In this document: positions 46,453-54,543 of the stretch, piece by piece | Layout of the letters: every line of letters begins with the position of its first letter | How positions within the stretch are numbered: position 1 is the first letter of the stretch | Assembly (NCBI GenBank): GCA_025992705.1 | Contig: DAJPGJ010000001.1 | Location: forward strand, 434,001-498,000 | Direction: 5' to 3' | Source: Coriobacteriaceae bacterium | Lineage (GTDB): Bacteria; Actinomycetota; Coriobacteriia; Coriobacteriales; QAMH01 | DNA length: 64,000 bases | The notes under the pieces: model-generated | The model's database searches: none | Seen by the model: the letters and a program-made list of their open reading frames with translations, nothing else | What the model was told of the DNA's origin: nothing | Position numbers and translations under genes: made by a program

Positions 46453-46902
46453 ATGAAATCAGAAACAATTCGCGACAAATCAACAATGTCGCGAAAGAGG
46501 CCAGCACTCGATGCAAGCGCCGCGCAGCGCATTCAACATGCGGGTAATCCCGATGAAGTGCCTATACCCACTAAACTCATAGTTAAGTTCGCGCGCGAGG
46601 TGCATATCGTGCCCGTCGACACCATTGACTACGTCGAGAGCATCAAGCGCAAGGTCTTCATACATGCAGATAGCGGCGTCCACCAGATGTACTCGACGAT
46701 GCGCGATGTGATTGCGAGACTTCCCGAGAGCTTTCTGCGCTGTCACAACAGTTATCTAGTGAACGCGGAGCGCGTGGCGAGTATCACTCCGACGGAGGTC
46801 GTGTTGACCTCAGGTGCGAAGGTGCCGATGAGCAAGCGCTATGCGAAGGAAGTGCGCAGACAGCTGCCTCTCTATTGTCATTTCGAGCGAAGCGGCCGCT
46901 AG
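46453..46902 (+). CDS. Stand-alone LytTR DNA-binding protein, 3' end formed by a repeat
   Basis: A 149-residue protein with a LytTR domain at about 40-140: VHIVPVDTIDYVES, ADSGVHQMYSTMRDV, LPESFLRCHNSYLVNAERVASI and MSKRYAKEVR. There is no receiver domain. The final residues LYCHFERSGR and the stop codon are encoded by a GTCATTTCGAGCGAAGCGGCC repeat unit, so the original C terminus was replaced or extended. In-frame ATG 46489 is an alternative start. Confidence 0.8.
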   Translation: MKSETIRDKSTMSRKRPALDASAAQRIQHAGNPDEVPIPTKLIVKFAREVHIVPVDTIDYVESIKRKVFIHADSGVHQMYSTMRDVIARLPESFLRCHNSYLVNAERVASITPTEVVLTSGAKVPMSKRYAKEVRRQLPLYCHFERSGR

Positions 46903-46926
46903 GCCGCAAAGTCGAGAAATCTCTCC
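46872..46926. repeat. GTCATTTCGA hairpin repeat g, overlapping a coding end
   Basis: One complete forward copy (stem GCGGCC/GGCCGC, end AAGTCGAGAAATCTC) supplies the last codons and stop of the LytTR gene. Confidence 0.9.
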
Positions 46927-47008
46927 CCCTCGACCCCTCCGCTAAACCAATCCTGCGGGTCTGTTCGCTGGTGTTCTGTGGAGAGCACGACGATTCTCTT
47001 CGCTGCTT

Positions 47009-47191
47009 CAGAGGGTTTGCACGCTCTTAGGCGGAGGAGAAATCGATGCGAGTCGCAAGGAAAATGTTACCGATCTTCATGTCGTTGGTTTTGGTGGTAA
47101 GCACCACTACACCGCCAGCGAGGTCGAGCGAGACCACCTCGTCTCCATCGGCTGGCTCTACGAGGACTTCGGCTGGTACGGGGTGAAGTAG
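47009..47191 (+). pseudogene. Remnant of a C-terminal HYT/GW repeat module
   Basis: An open stretch of about 60 codons without a start reads ...VVGFGGKHHYTASEVERDHL and then VSIGWLYEDFGWYGVK before a TAG. It is clearly related to the C-terminal repeats of the large protease that follows (HYTTSEAERDMLVAAGW, EGIGWHGVR). It is probably the tail of a lost homologous surface protein. Confidence 0.75.
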
Positions 47192-47217
47192 AGGCTCGAT
47201 TGTCCGGAATCTACGGC

Positions 47218-47347
47218 GCAGACCCGAGAATGGGTCTGCACCGTCCCCTTTGGGCATATCTTGGCGAAATCCACCCGCGTAGACCCATTACGTGGGTCTA
47301 TGCAGCATCAATTCGGTAACGGTGCAAGCCAAATGGGTCTATGCAGC
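47218..47347. promoter_or_regulatory. Hairpins and direct repeats upstream of the protease gene
   Basis: GCAGACCC/GGGTCTGC (47218-47239) and TAGACCCA/TGGGTCTA (47280-47300) are perfect 8-bp inverted repeats, and TGGGTCTATGCAGC occurs at 47293 and again at 47334. They lie 100-225 bases before the protease start. They may be operator sites or a terminator of the decayed gene. Confidence 0.5.
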
Positions 47348-47442
47348 CTTCTTCTGTCGGCACTTCGCGGTCTGTTTCTTGACAGATTGCCCACTCTCCC
47401 GTTATGTGGAGTCATGCAACCGCCTAATGTGCAGGAGGAACG

Positions 47443-50400
47443 ATGCGTGCGCTTTTGAAGAAATCGGCCCAATGCCTACTTTGCGCTGCGCTGGTCGTGA
47501 CCTTATGTCCCGCGCTGGCGTTTGCCCAGAGCGAGCCTGCCGCCCAGAGTGCAAATCCAATCATGCGGTTGTTCAAGATGCCGGAAGTCATCAGCGCAAG
47601 CGGCACCTCTGCCGGTACGGGCGCGGTGTCCGAGCAGACCCCCATCTACAGTATCTATGACGCGAACTACGATGGCCTCATCGCCCAGGAAGACGTTCCG
47701 CGCAGGTATAGTTCGGTCGAAAAGGGGAGGGTCACCCCCATTGGCAACCAAGGTGAGCTTGGTATTTGCTGGGCGTATTCGACAACTGCGGCTGTCGAGT
47801 CCTCGATTCTAAGCGAGGGGCTCGCGAGTTCGGTCGACCTTTCCGAGCGCCATCTTGCGTACTTCACCTACCATCGGCAATCTGATCCTCTCGGAGGTAC
47901 CAAGGGAGATTCGGTCACGGCAGCAAATGCCGCGTACTCGGAAGTGTTCGAGAATTCGAGCGATCCATATCTGGCCTCGGGCGGAAACGACGAGACCGCC
48001 CTTTACACCCTTTCCTCATGGATTGGCGCGGCTGATGAAAGCGCTGCGTCTATCAATGACCTGCTCGATCGTTATGAATCGGCCGATCTGAATGACTGGA
48101 CATTGTCTCCGGCGCAGCGAAAGGCTGCCGTGGAGAAGTTCCTCGCCGACACGGCACTCGATAGCTCCCTTGCCTACACGGACTCCTATCATCTGGAAAA
48201 CGGTTACATGATTGCCATGGAGGACAGAAACGATGTCAAGCGGGCAATCATGAAGTATGGTGCGGCGGCAACCCTGGTCAACTTGGACCAATACTCGCAG
48301 TGCTTCAACTCCAAGCATAGCGCCCTTTACAATTACAAGTCCCAGGACACCAACCATGACATTGCCATCGTTGGCTGGAATGACGATTACAGCGTCGATA
48401 ACTTCGGGCTCGATGACGGGTGGGATGGCACGGTGGCCACTTCGGCGCCTTTGATTTCGGCCGATGAGTCTAAGGACGTGGTATTCGATTCCCAAGGTGC
48501 CGCCTGGGCGAAGTTCGAGCCTGCCGTATCCGGGTTCCACACTATTTTCTGCACCGCATCGGAGGATGGTCCAGGGGGCTTCACCGAAACCGTGTACAAA
48601 CTGGATGGCCAAGGAGGAAATCCGTTTTGGGTAAACAAGGCGGTCAACGGGATGAGCGACTCGACCTGTTTTCTCGAAAAGGGCACGACATATTACGTCA
48701 AGCTCGCGAGAGAATACGGTAGCACGACGGACTGTACGGTGCGCATCTCTCCCGCGTCTGCCGATGCCTCTTTGCCCGATTCTGTGACGCAAATTCCAAA
48801 CGGTCAGAAGGTTGCCTTGCCCGCTCCCGATGCAAGCGGTTACAAGTGGCTTTCGTTCACACCGACAAAGAGCGGCTCCTATACGCTAGGTCCCGATCCG
48901 TGGGACGAGTCTTTCGAGGTGACGCTGTATTGCCCGACCATCGATGACAATGGGCTGCTGCAGCGGACGTGGGTCGCTGCGGGTAACACCGTGTCCCTCA
49001 AGGCGGGCCAGACGTATTACCTGCGTTGCAGCGGTGCTGCGAACAGGGTGGCCTTCCTGTCCATGGACCTTTTCGAGGTCGATGACACCGTGAGCGCGGA
49101 CCCCCTCCTCCCCGGGTTTGACTGCGCCACGACAAGACCCTCATCAAACGGTGCCTGGCTGTGCAAGAACAGCTGGGGGACGGACTTTGGCGAGGATGGC
49201 TACTTCTGGGTCTCCTACGAGGACACCTGCATCAACAGGCCCGGATCAAGAGTGTATGTCTACGACATGGCAAAGGCCGACAATTACGACAACAACTACC
49301 AATACGATGGGTCGTCAGCACCGTTCTACAACCATTTGCCCTCTGGGGGCAGTATCGCAAACATGTTCACGGCGAAGGCCAATGCGCAGGGCGGCGAGGT
49401 GCTCAAGGCGGTCTCGCTTTCCTTCTACGATGTCAATGTCGATTACTCCATTCAAATATACGTGAACCCGACCGACCCAACCGACCCCACGAGCGGTTCG
49501 CCGGCTCTTGCAACGCCAGCGCAGGGGCGGCTCACCTATGAGGGGTTCCACACCATCGAGCTGCCGAGCAGCGTTCCGCTCACCCAGGGAACGAGGTATT
49601 CGGTAGTCGCCACCCTTTCCCATGCGGACGGCTCGACCGTAAACTACGCGGTCGATACGAGCGCCAACGTTGGCTTCGCAAGTTTCAAGAACGAATGCTC
49701 GAAAGGACAGAGCTTCTCGCTGTTTCCGCAGGCCGCTGCCTGGTATGACCTGTCGGGAAGCGCTCAGCAAGCCGGGGACGAGCCGGGCAGCACCGCGCGC
49801 ATCAAAGCGTTTACGGACAACGTTGATAACCCCCAAGCGCTCAACATTCCCATTTCGAGCGCTAATATCCAGGTGACGGGGGTAAGTGAATCGCAGAAAC
49901 CGGTCGTCTCCGTTTCCTACGGTGGCGTCATCTTGTCCGAGGGAAGGCACTATTCGATGGCTTCCCGATATGATCCGAAAAGCGGCCTCATCACGATAGA
50001 CGTGACGGGTCTGGGCGTGTATTCGGGCACCAAGACCGTCACGTACCAGAGCACGCCTGCCGAATCAGTTGACCCTACGCCGGTCGATCCCAAGCCTGAT
50101 GAACCTATCCCAGCGGACCCCAAGCCCGACGACCCGGGCACCGATCCCAAACCCGATGACCCCGGTGCCGCCGAGCCCGAGCCTGTGGTCACCCAGGAGA
50201 TGTACCGCCTGTACAACCCCAACTCCGGCGAGCACTTCTACACGGCAAGCACGGTCGAACGCGACAGCGTGATCGCCGCGGGCTGGAGTGACGAGGGCAT
50301 CGGCTGGACGGCACCCACGGAAGGCATCCAGGTCTACCGCCTCTACAACTCCTTCGCTGGCGAGCATCACTACACGACGAGCGAGGCAGAGCGTGACATG

Positions 50401-50595
50401 CTTGTGGCCGCCGGATGGATGCTCGAGGAGGGCGGCTGGTTCTCCGATCCCGATAAGTCCGTGCCGCTCTATCGCGCCTACAACCCCAACGCCTTCGCCA
50501 ACAACCACCACTACACCACCGACTGGGGTGAGTTCGAGATCCTGCTGTCGCTCGGCTGGCGGGACGAGGGCATCGGCTGGCACGGAGTGAGGTAA
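47443..50595 (+). CDS. Secreted papain-family (C1) protease with inserted domains and C-terminal repeats
   Basis: A 1050-residue secreted protein. A signal peptide (1-28) precedes a C1A peptidase domain: Gln103 and catalytic Cys109 in GNQGELGICWAYS, His305 in TNHDIAIVGWNDDYS and Asn576 in CKNSWGTDFGEDGYFWVSYED. About 270 residues separate His and Asn instead of the usual 20 or so; the insert holds two beta-sandwich-like units (AWAKFEPAVSGFHTIFCTA and YKWLSFTPTKSGSYTLG) resembling pre-peptidase C-terminal domains. After Asn come a lectin-like region (about 620-760), a Pro/Asp-rich spacer (about 877-910) and three repeats of a YRLYNPNSGEHFYT...GW type (DUF5648-like), probably for cell-wall or glycan binding. 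RBS GGAGG. Confidence 0.88.
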   Translation: MRALLKKSAQCLLCAALVVTLCPALAFAQSEPAAQSANPIMRLFKMPEVISASGTSAGTGAVSEQTPIYSIYDANYDGLIAQEDVPRRYSSVEKGRVTPIGNQGELGICWAYSTTAAVESSILSEGLASSVDLSERHLAYFTYHRQSDPLGGTKGDSVTAANAAYSEVFENSSDPYLASGGNDETALYTLSSWIGAADESAASINDLLDRYESADLNDWTLSPAQRKAAVEKFLADTALDSSLAYTDSYHLENGYMIAMEDRNDVKRAIMKYGAAATLVNLDQYSQCFNSKHSALYNYKSQDTNHDIAIVGWNDDYSVDNFGLDDGWDGTVATSAPLISADESKDVVFDSQGAAWAKFEPAVSGFHTIFCTASEDGPGGFTETVYKLDGQGGNPFWVNKAVNGMSDSTCFLEKGTTYYVKLAREYGSTTDCTVRISPASADASLPDSVTQIPNGQKVALPAPDASGYKWLSFTPTKSGSYTLGPDPWDESFEVTLYCPTIDDNGLLQRTWVAAGNTVSLKAGQTYYLRCSGAANRVAFLSMDLFEVDDTVSADPLLPGFDCATTRPSSNGAWLCKNSWGTDFGEDGYFWVSYEDTCINRPGSRVYVYDMAKADNYDNNYQYDGSSAPFYNHLPSGGSIANMFTAKANAQGGEVLKAVSLSFYDVNVDYSIQIYVNPTDPTDPTSGSPALATPAQGRLTYEGFHTIELPSSVPLTQGTRYSVVATLSHADGSTVNYAVDTSANVGFASFKNECSKGQSFSLFPQAAAWYDLSGSAQQAGDEPGSTARIKAFTDNVDNPQALNIPISSANIQVTGVSESQKPVVSVSYGGVILSEGRHYSMASRYDPKSGLITIDVTGLGVYSGTKTVTYQSTPAESVDPTPVDPKPDEPIPADPKPDDPGTDPKPDDPGAAEPEPVVTQEMYRLYNPNSGEHFYTASTVERDSVIAAGWSDEGIGWTAPTEGIQVYRLYNSFAGEHHYTTSEAERDMLVAAGWMLEEGGWFSDPDKSVPLYRAYNPNAFANNHHYTTDWGEFEILLSLGWRDEGIGWHGVR

Positions 50596-50652
50596 TTCGA
50601 AAAAACCATGACGTAATATTCGAAAAAACACTGATAAAATATTCGAAAAACA
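50595..50652. promoter_or_regulatory. Three ATTCGAAAAA repeats at 23-bp spacing
   Basis: ATTCGAAAAA begins at 50595, 50618 and 50641, a constant 23-bp step, in the 83 bases before a decayed AAA ATPase gene. The regular phasing suggests cooperative protein binding or the promoter of that gene. Confidence 0.65.
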
Positions 50653-50678
50653 AAGTATGTCGAGGTGGAGGCATAGTC

Positions 50679-51409
50679 ATGGACAAGGCATTCCATTATA
50701 TCGAGAGAGTGAGCGATCAGTCTCTGCGACTTCACCTTGATACGTTTGGGGAAACGAAGTTAGGCATGACCCGCACAAAGTCAGGCTCCTCATCGCGTCA
50801 CTTGCTCGCAACGAGTCCACTCTGGCATCTAAGCGCACGCTTCTTGCCGATACGGCCGAGCTTAACGATGGGGTACCGCTTTCGGAGAGCACCTTGGGCG
50901 AATATGTCTCCGTTTTGCGTCGGATGTTCTTCGTGTGCGATATACCAGCGTGGAGCCCGGCCTTGCGCTCGCCGGTGAGAATCCGCTCTGCCAGCAAGCA
51001 TCATCTCGCAGACCCGTCTCTGGCGGTAGCCGCATTGGGTGCAACGCCTGAATCCCTGATGGGTGACCTGAAGACAATGGGCTTTCTTTTTGAATCGCTT
51101 GTAGCGCATGAACTCATCGTGTATGCGCGGGCGATGGATGCGAAAGTAATGCATTACAACGATGATGCGAATCTTGAAGTCGATCTCATCGTACAAGCCC
51201 GAGACGGAAGATGGGGCGCTTTTGAGATCAAGCTTGGCGCTGATCAAGAAGACGCAGCAGCGGCGAATCTCAATAGGCTTGAAGCGAAGATGGTCAAGCG
51301 TGGTGAGCGTGGGCCTTCGGTCAAGGCCGTGGTTATGGGGGTGGGAGCCGTGGCTCACACGCGTGAGGACGGCGTCAAGGTCATTCCCATCGATGCGTTG
51401 ACGGCATAA
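50679..51409 (+). pseudogene. DUF4143-type AAA ATPase with internal deletion
   Basis: The first 24 codons (MDKAFHYIERVSDQSLRLHL...FG) match the usual start of this ATPase family, just before its P-loop. The sequence then jumps, near 50750, into a different frame encoding the C-terminal DUF4143 part: DPHKVRLLIASLARN, STLGEYVSVLRRMFFVCDIPAW, LKTMGFLFESLVAHELIVYA and WGAFEIKLG. The Walker A/B ATPase core, about 180-200 residues, is missing. The tail from 50894 is open (171 codons) but lacks a good start site. These ATPases are often mobile; this copy is surely inactive as an ATPase. Confidence 0.8.
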
Positions 51410-51442
51410 GCGCCATCGCTTTCCGCTCCCAGCGCGGCAGAT

Positions 51443-51484
51443 TGCGACGAGGGCGTCGGCTGGCACGGCGTGAGTGCCGGTTAA
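51443..51484 (+). pseudogene. Short remnant of a DEGxGWHGV tail
   Basis: Thirteen codons reading CDEGVGWHGVSAG and a stop match the last residues of the protease at 50595. Nothing else of the gene remains in the 160-base gap. Confidence 0.6.
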
Positions 51485-51569
51485 GTGTCCGGTCTGCGAC
51501 CAGTTTTGCTCCCTCGCAAAAAATCATCGCACGCCCCTCATAATCTGCTAGAATCAATCACCGCGCATT

Positions 51570-51646
51570 CGGGATGTGGCTCAGCTTGGTAGAGCGCTCG
51601 CTTCGGGAGTGAGAGGTCGCTGGTTCAAATCCAGTCATCCCGACCA
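51570..51646 (+). tRNA. tRNA-Pro (CGG)
   Basis: Acceptor CGGGATG pairs with CATCCCG; the anticodon loop TTCGGGA gives anticodon CGG; the T loop is TTCAAAT and CCA is encoded at 51644-51646. It reads CCG codons. Confidence 0.97.
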
Positions 51647-51763
51647 GATTGCCAGAAGGGGGTTTCTGCATTCGCCAGAAGCCCCTTTGTTTTATTATGG
51701 TGCGATACGTGATAGTCTTGCACTCGCTATTCGAGCGATGCATACACGCAAGCTTTGGAGGAT

Positions 51764-52072
51764 ATGATGAGGATTCCCTTTCTGGGAGGCATTGGCGTTC
51801 CTGAGCTGATCATCATTCTGATTGTGGTCCTGCTTATCTTTGGTCCCAAGAATCTGCCCAAGTTGGGAAATGCCATTGGCAAGACGTTCAAGAGTCTGCG
51901 CGACGGTATGGACGGCAAGAAGAAGGATGATGCCGCTGCTGACGTACAGGATACGGCCGAGGTCGTCGAAGACGCCCCTGCCAAGGAGACGCCTCAGGTC
52001 GAGACTGTCGAGGAAGCTGTCGTAGAAGAGGCGACTGAGCCGGAGAAAGCTCCTGCAAGCAAGGCTGAGTAA
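51764..52072 (+). CDS. tatA: Twin-arginine translocase TatA/Hcf106 subunit
   Basis: A 102-residue TatA-family protein. It has a short N terminus with GGIGVPELIIILIVVLLIFGPKNLPKLG, where the membrane helix runs to the conserved FGPKNLPKLG hinge, then an amphipathic helix (NAIGKTFKSLRDGM) and a long acidic, Glu/Val/Ala-rich tail. GGAGG lies just upstream of the ATGs at 51764/51767. It would form the pore for Tat substrates such as the lipoprotein at 1674. tatC is not in the window. Confidence 0.92.
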   Translation: MMRIPFLGGIGVPELIIILIVVLLIFGPKNLPKLGNAIGKTFKSLRDGMDGKKKDDAAADVQDTAEVVEDAPAKETPQVETVEEAVVEEATEPEKAPASKAE

Positions 52073-52140
52073 CACCCACCTAACCACCAATCCGCGCATT
52101 TGCGCGGACACGAGATAGAGACGAACGGAGATACCATCCC

Positions 52141-52620
52141 ATGGCGAACAACGCAAATGATGTAGTCCTGACTGCGGACGGCAAGGCAAAGCTCGAGGAA
52201 GAGCTTCACTACCTCGAAACCGAGAAGCGCGACGAGGTCGGCGAGCGTATTCGCATTGCGCGTGAGTTCGGCGATATCTCCGAGAACTCCGAGTACGATG
52301 ATGCCAAGAACGAGCAGGCCATTCTTGAGCAGCGCATCGCCGAGATCAATGACGTTCTCGCAAACGCACAGGTCGTAGACGCGCCCAAAAAGGGCAACCG
52401 TGTCGTCATTGGCTCGACGGTCACGCTGACCGACGATAACGGCAAGGAGCGCGTCTTCACCATCGTCGGTGGCGCCGAAGCCGATAGTGCCCAGGGCAAG
52501 ATTTCGAACGAGTCCCCCGTGGGTGCTGCCGTGCTCGGCCACAAGAAGGGCGATGTCATCGAGTACGAGGGCCCGACCGGCCGCAAGATGAAGTTCACGC
52601 TCACGAAGGTCGGCCACTAA
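52141..52620 (+). CDS. greA: Transcription elongation factor GreA
   Basis: A 159-residue cleavage factor that rescues backtracked RNA polymerase. The N-terminal coiled coil carries the acidic tip residues in GDISENSEYDDAKNEQ (about 42-57), and the C-terminal FKBP-like domain includes NESPVGAAVLGHKKGD. lysS begins two bases after its stop; greA-lysS pairing is common in Gram-positives. Confidence 0.97.
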   Translation: MANNANDVVLTADGKAKLEEELHYLETEKRDEVGERIRIAREFGDISENSEYDDAKNEQAILEQRIAEINDVLANAQVVDAPKKGNRVVIGSTVTLTDDNGKERVFTIVGGAEADSAQGKISNESPVGAAVLGHKKGDVIEYEGPTGRKMKFTLTKVGH

Positions 52621-52622
52621 TC

Positions 52623-54113
52623 ATGTCCGACGCATCAGAGGAGATCATCGACGATCCGGTAGAGGTTCGTCGTAACAAGCGCCAGGCGCTCATCGATGCG
52701 GGCCGTGATCCGTATGGCCACGCCTTTGCAAGCTCGCATACGGTCGAGCAGCTTGACGAGCAGTATGCTCATCTCGAAGACGGCCAAGACACTGAAGACG
52801 AGGTCGCCATCGCTGGCCGCGTCATGGCCAAACGTGCGCAGGGCAAGGTCGCCTTTCTCGAGCTCATGGACCACACGGGCACCATCCAGCTCTTTTGCCG
52901 CATTAACACCTTGGGCGAAGATGCCTTCGAGGAGCTGAAAGACCTGGACGTGGGCGATTGGATTGCCGTGCACGGCACCATGATGCGCACGCGTCGTGGT
53001 CAGCTCTCCGTGGCTGTCTCCTCGTTCGAGCTCATGTCCAAGAGTCTGCGCCCGCTTCCCGAGAAGTTCCACGGTCTGCAGGACAAGGAGACGCGCTATC
53101 GCCAGCGCTACGTCGATTTGGTCGTGAATCCTGAGGTCCGCGAGACGTTCAAGAAGCGCTCGCGCATCATCTCCGCCATCCGCCGCTTCATGGAAGACGA
53201 AGGGTACTACGAGGTCGAGACGCCGTTTTTGAGTCCGATTATCGGCGGCGCGAACGCAAAGCCCTTCATCACGCACTTCAACGCGCTTGATCGCGACTAC
53301 TATCTGCGCATCGCCACGGAGCTTCCCTTGAAGCGTCTGCTCGTCGGCGGTTTTCCCAAGGTGTTCGAGCTGGGACGCATCTTCCGCAACGAAGGCATGG
53401 ATCCCTATCACAATCCCGAGTTCACCACGATGGAGGCCTATGAGGCCTTTGGCGACCTCGAGTCCATGATGGACTTGGCCGAAGGCTGCTTCAAGGCTGC
53501 GGCCGAGGCTGCCTGTGGCACGCTGCAGATCGAGTATCAGGGCACGCCCATCGACTTGTCGGGCGATTGGCGCCGCGCGACCATGATGGAGCTAGCCAGC
53601 GAGCATGCGGGCGAGGACGTCTCCTTCGACCGCACGCGCGAAGAGCTCGTGGCCATCTTGGAGAAGAACGGTGGCCATGCCGAGGCTGCCTGGGGCAAGG
53701 GCAAGCTTATCGCCGAGATCTTCGAGGCAGTTGCCGAGGAGAAGATCATCCAGCCCACCTTCGTCATCGATCATCCGCTCGAGATCTCCCCGCTCGCGAA
53801 GAAGCATCCGGACAATCCTGAACTCACCCAGCGCTTCGAGCTGTTCATCTTAGGGCATGAGTACGCCAATGCCTTCACCGAGCTCAACGATCCGGTCGAC
53901 CAGGCCGAGCGCTTCATGGAGCAGGTCAAGGCAAAGGATATGGGCGACGACGAGGCCATGGGCTTTGACGCGGATTACATTCGCGCGCTCGAGTACGGCA
54001 TGCCTCCGGCCGGTGGCATCGGCATCGGCATCGACAGGCTCACCATGCTGCTCACCGATGCGCCCACCATTCGCGACGTGCTGCTGTTTCCCCACATGCG
54101 CGACGAGGCATAA
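52623..54113 (+). CDS. lysS: Lysyl-tRNA synthetase, class II
   Basis: A 496-residue class II lysyl-tRNA synthetase. It has an OB-fold anticodon domain (about 60-150), motif 2 (FRNEGMDPYHNPEFTTMEAY) and motif 3 (GGIGIGIDRLTMLLTDAPTIRDVLLFP). The N terminus reads EEIIDDPVEVRRNKRQAL, and length is normal. Its TAA overlaps a hairpin terminator. Confidence 0.98.
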   Translation: MSDASEEIIDDPVEVRRNKRQALIDAGRDPYGHAFASSHTVEQLDEQYAHLEDGQDTEDEVAIAGRVMAKRAQGKVAFLELMDHTGTIQLFCRINTLGEDAFEELKDLDVGDWIAVHGTMMRTRRGQLSVAVSSFELMSKSLRPLPEKFHGLQDKETRYRQRYVDLVVNPEVRETFKKRSRIISAIRRFMEDEGYYEVETPFLSPIIGGANAKPFITHFNALDRDYYLRIATELPLKRLLVGGFPKVFELGRIFRNEGMDPYHNPEFTTMEAYEAFGDLESMMDLAEGCFKAAAEAACGTLQIEYQGTPIDLSGDWRRATMMELASEHAGEDVSFDRTREELVAILEKNGGHAEAAWGKGKLIAEIFEAVAEEKIIQPTFVIDHPLEISPLAKKHPDNPELTQRFELFILGHEYANAFTELNDPVDQAERFMEQVKAKDMGDDEAMGFDADYIRALEYGMPPAGGIGIGIDRLTMLLTDAPTIRDVLLFPHMRDEA

Positions 54114-54141
54114 GACAAAATTGCCCCGGCGATTTTTGTCT
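54113..54141. terminator. Hairpin terminator AGACAAAA/TTTTGTCT after lysS
   Basis: AGACAAAATTGCC, loop CC, GGCGATTTTTGTCT forms a hairpin with an A-tract and a T-tract, starting inside the lysS stop codon. An inverted near-copy lies after ispF (59572). The A/T tracts would let it work in both directions. Confidence 0.75.
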
Positions 54142-54164
54142 CATTCCATCTCCAAGGAGGCACC

Positions 54165-54401
54165 ATGAAGTTCGATAACATGATTCTGTACGTCAAGCCA
54201 GGGTGCCCGTTTTGCCATCGCGTTCTCGACTTCATGGCTGCAAACGACATTCAGATCGAGACGGTCGATTCCACCGATCCGCAGCGTCGCCAGGAACTGC
54301 TTGACATGAATGGCACGACGCAATCGCCCTGCCTGGTCATCGACGGCAAGCCCATGCTCGAGTCTGCCGACATCATCGCCTATCTGCAGAACCGCCTCTA
54401 G
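54165..54401 (+). CDS. Glutaredoxin-like protein
   Basis: A 78-residue thioredoxin-fold protein with the redox motif CPFC at residues 14-17, the cis-Pro segment TQSPCLVIDGKPM and the C-terminal ESADIIAYL typical of glutaredoxins and their GST-like relatives. AAGGAGG precedes the ATG. The extra Cys in SPCL next to the cis-Pro is unusual. Likely a thiol-disulfide oxidoreductase of the cytosol. Confidence 0.87.
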   Translation: MKFDNMILYVKPGCPFCHRVLDFMAANDIQIETVDSTDPQRRQELLDMNGTTQSPCLVIDGKPMLESADIIAYLQNRL

Positions 54402-54406
54402 ACGCC

Positions 54407-54420
54407 CCTGTCATTTCGAG
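54407..54420 (+). repeat. Fragment of the GTCATTTCGA repeat (cluster h)
   Basis: Only the left end CTGTCATTTCGAG remains after the glutaredoxin gene. Confidence 0.6.
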
Positions 54421-54497
54421 TGCAATGGCCGCCCGCATGTCGCTGGCGTGTTGGGTAGCCGTCATCGTCTTGTCATCGCTATTCTTGACCACATGTC

Positions 54498-54503
54498 TAT
54501 ACT
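54498..54503 (+). promoter_or_regulatory. Putative -10 box (TATACT) upstream of clpC
   Basis: TATACT lies about 40 bases before the clpC ATG. No well-spaced -35 box and no clear CtsR or HspR operator was found, so regulation by a stress regulator is not shown. Confidence 0.35.
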
Positions 54504-54543
54504 GGGAAGACCATCGCTCTCTTTTCGAGGAGGCTTTCCGCGT

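Noticed and set aside
47027..47257. Minus-strand frame of 76 codons upstream of the protease
   Set aside because: It is antisense to the decayed repeat module, which explains its open length.
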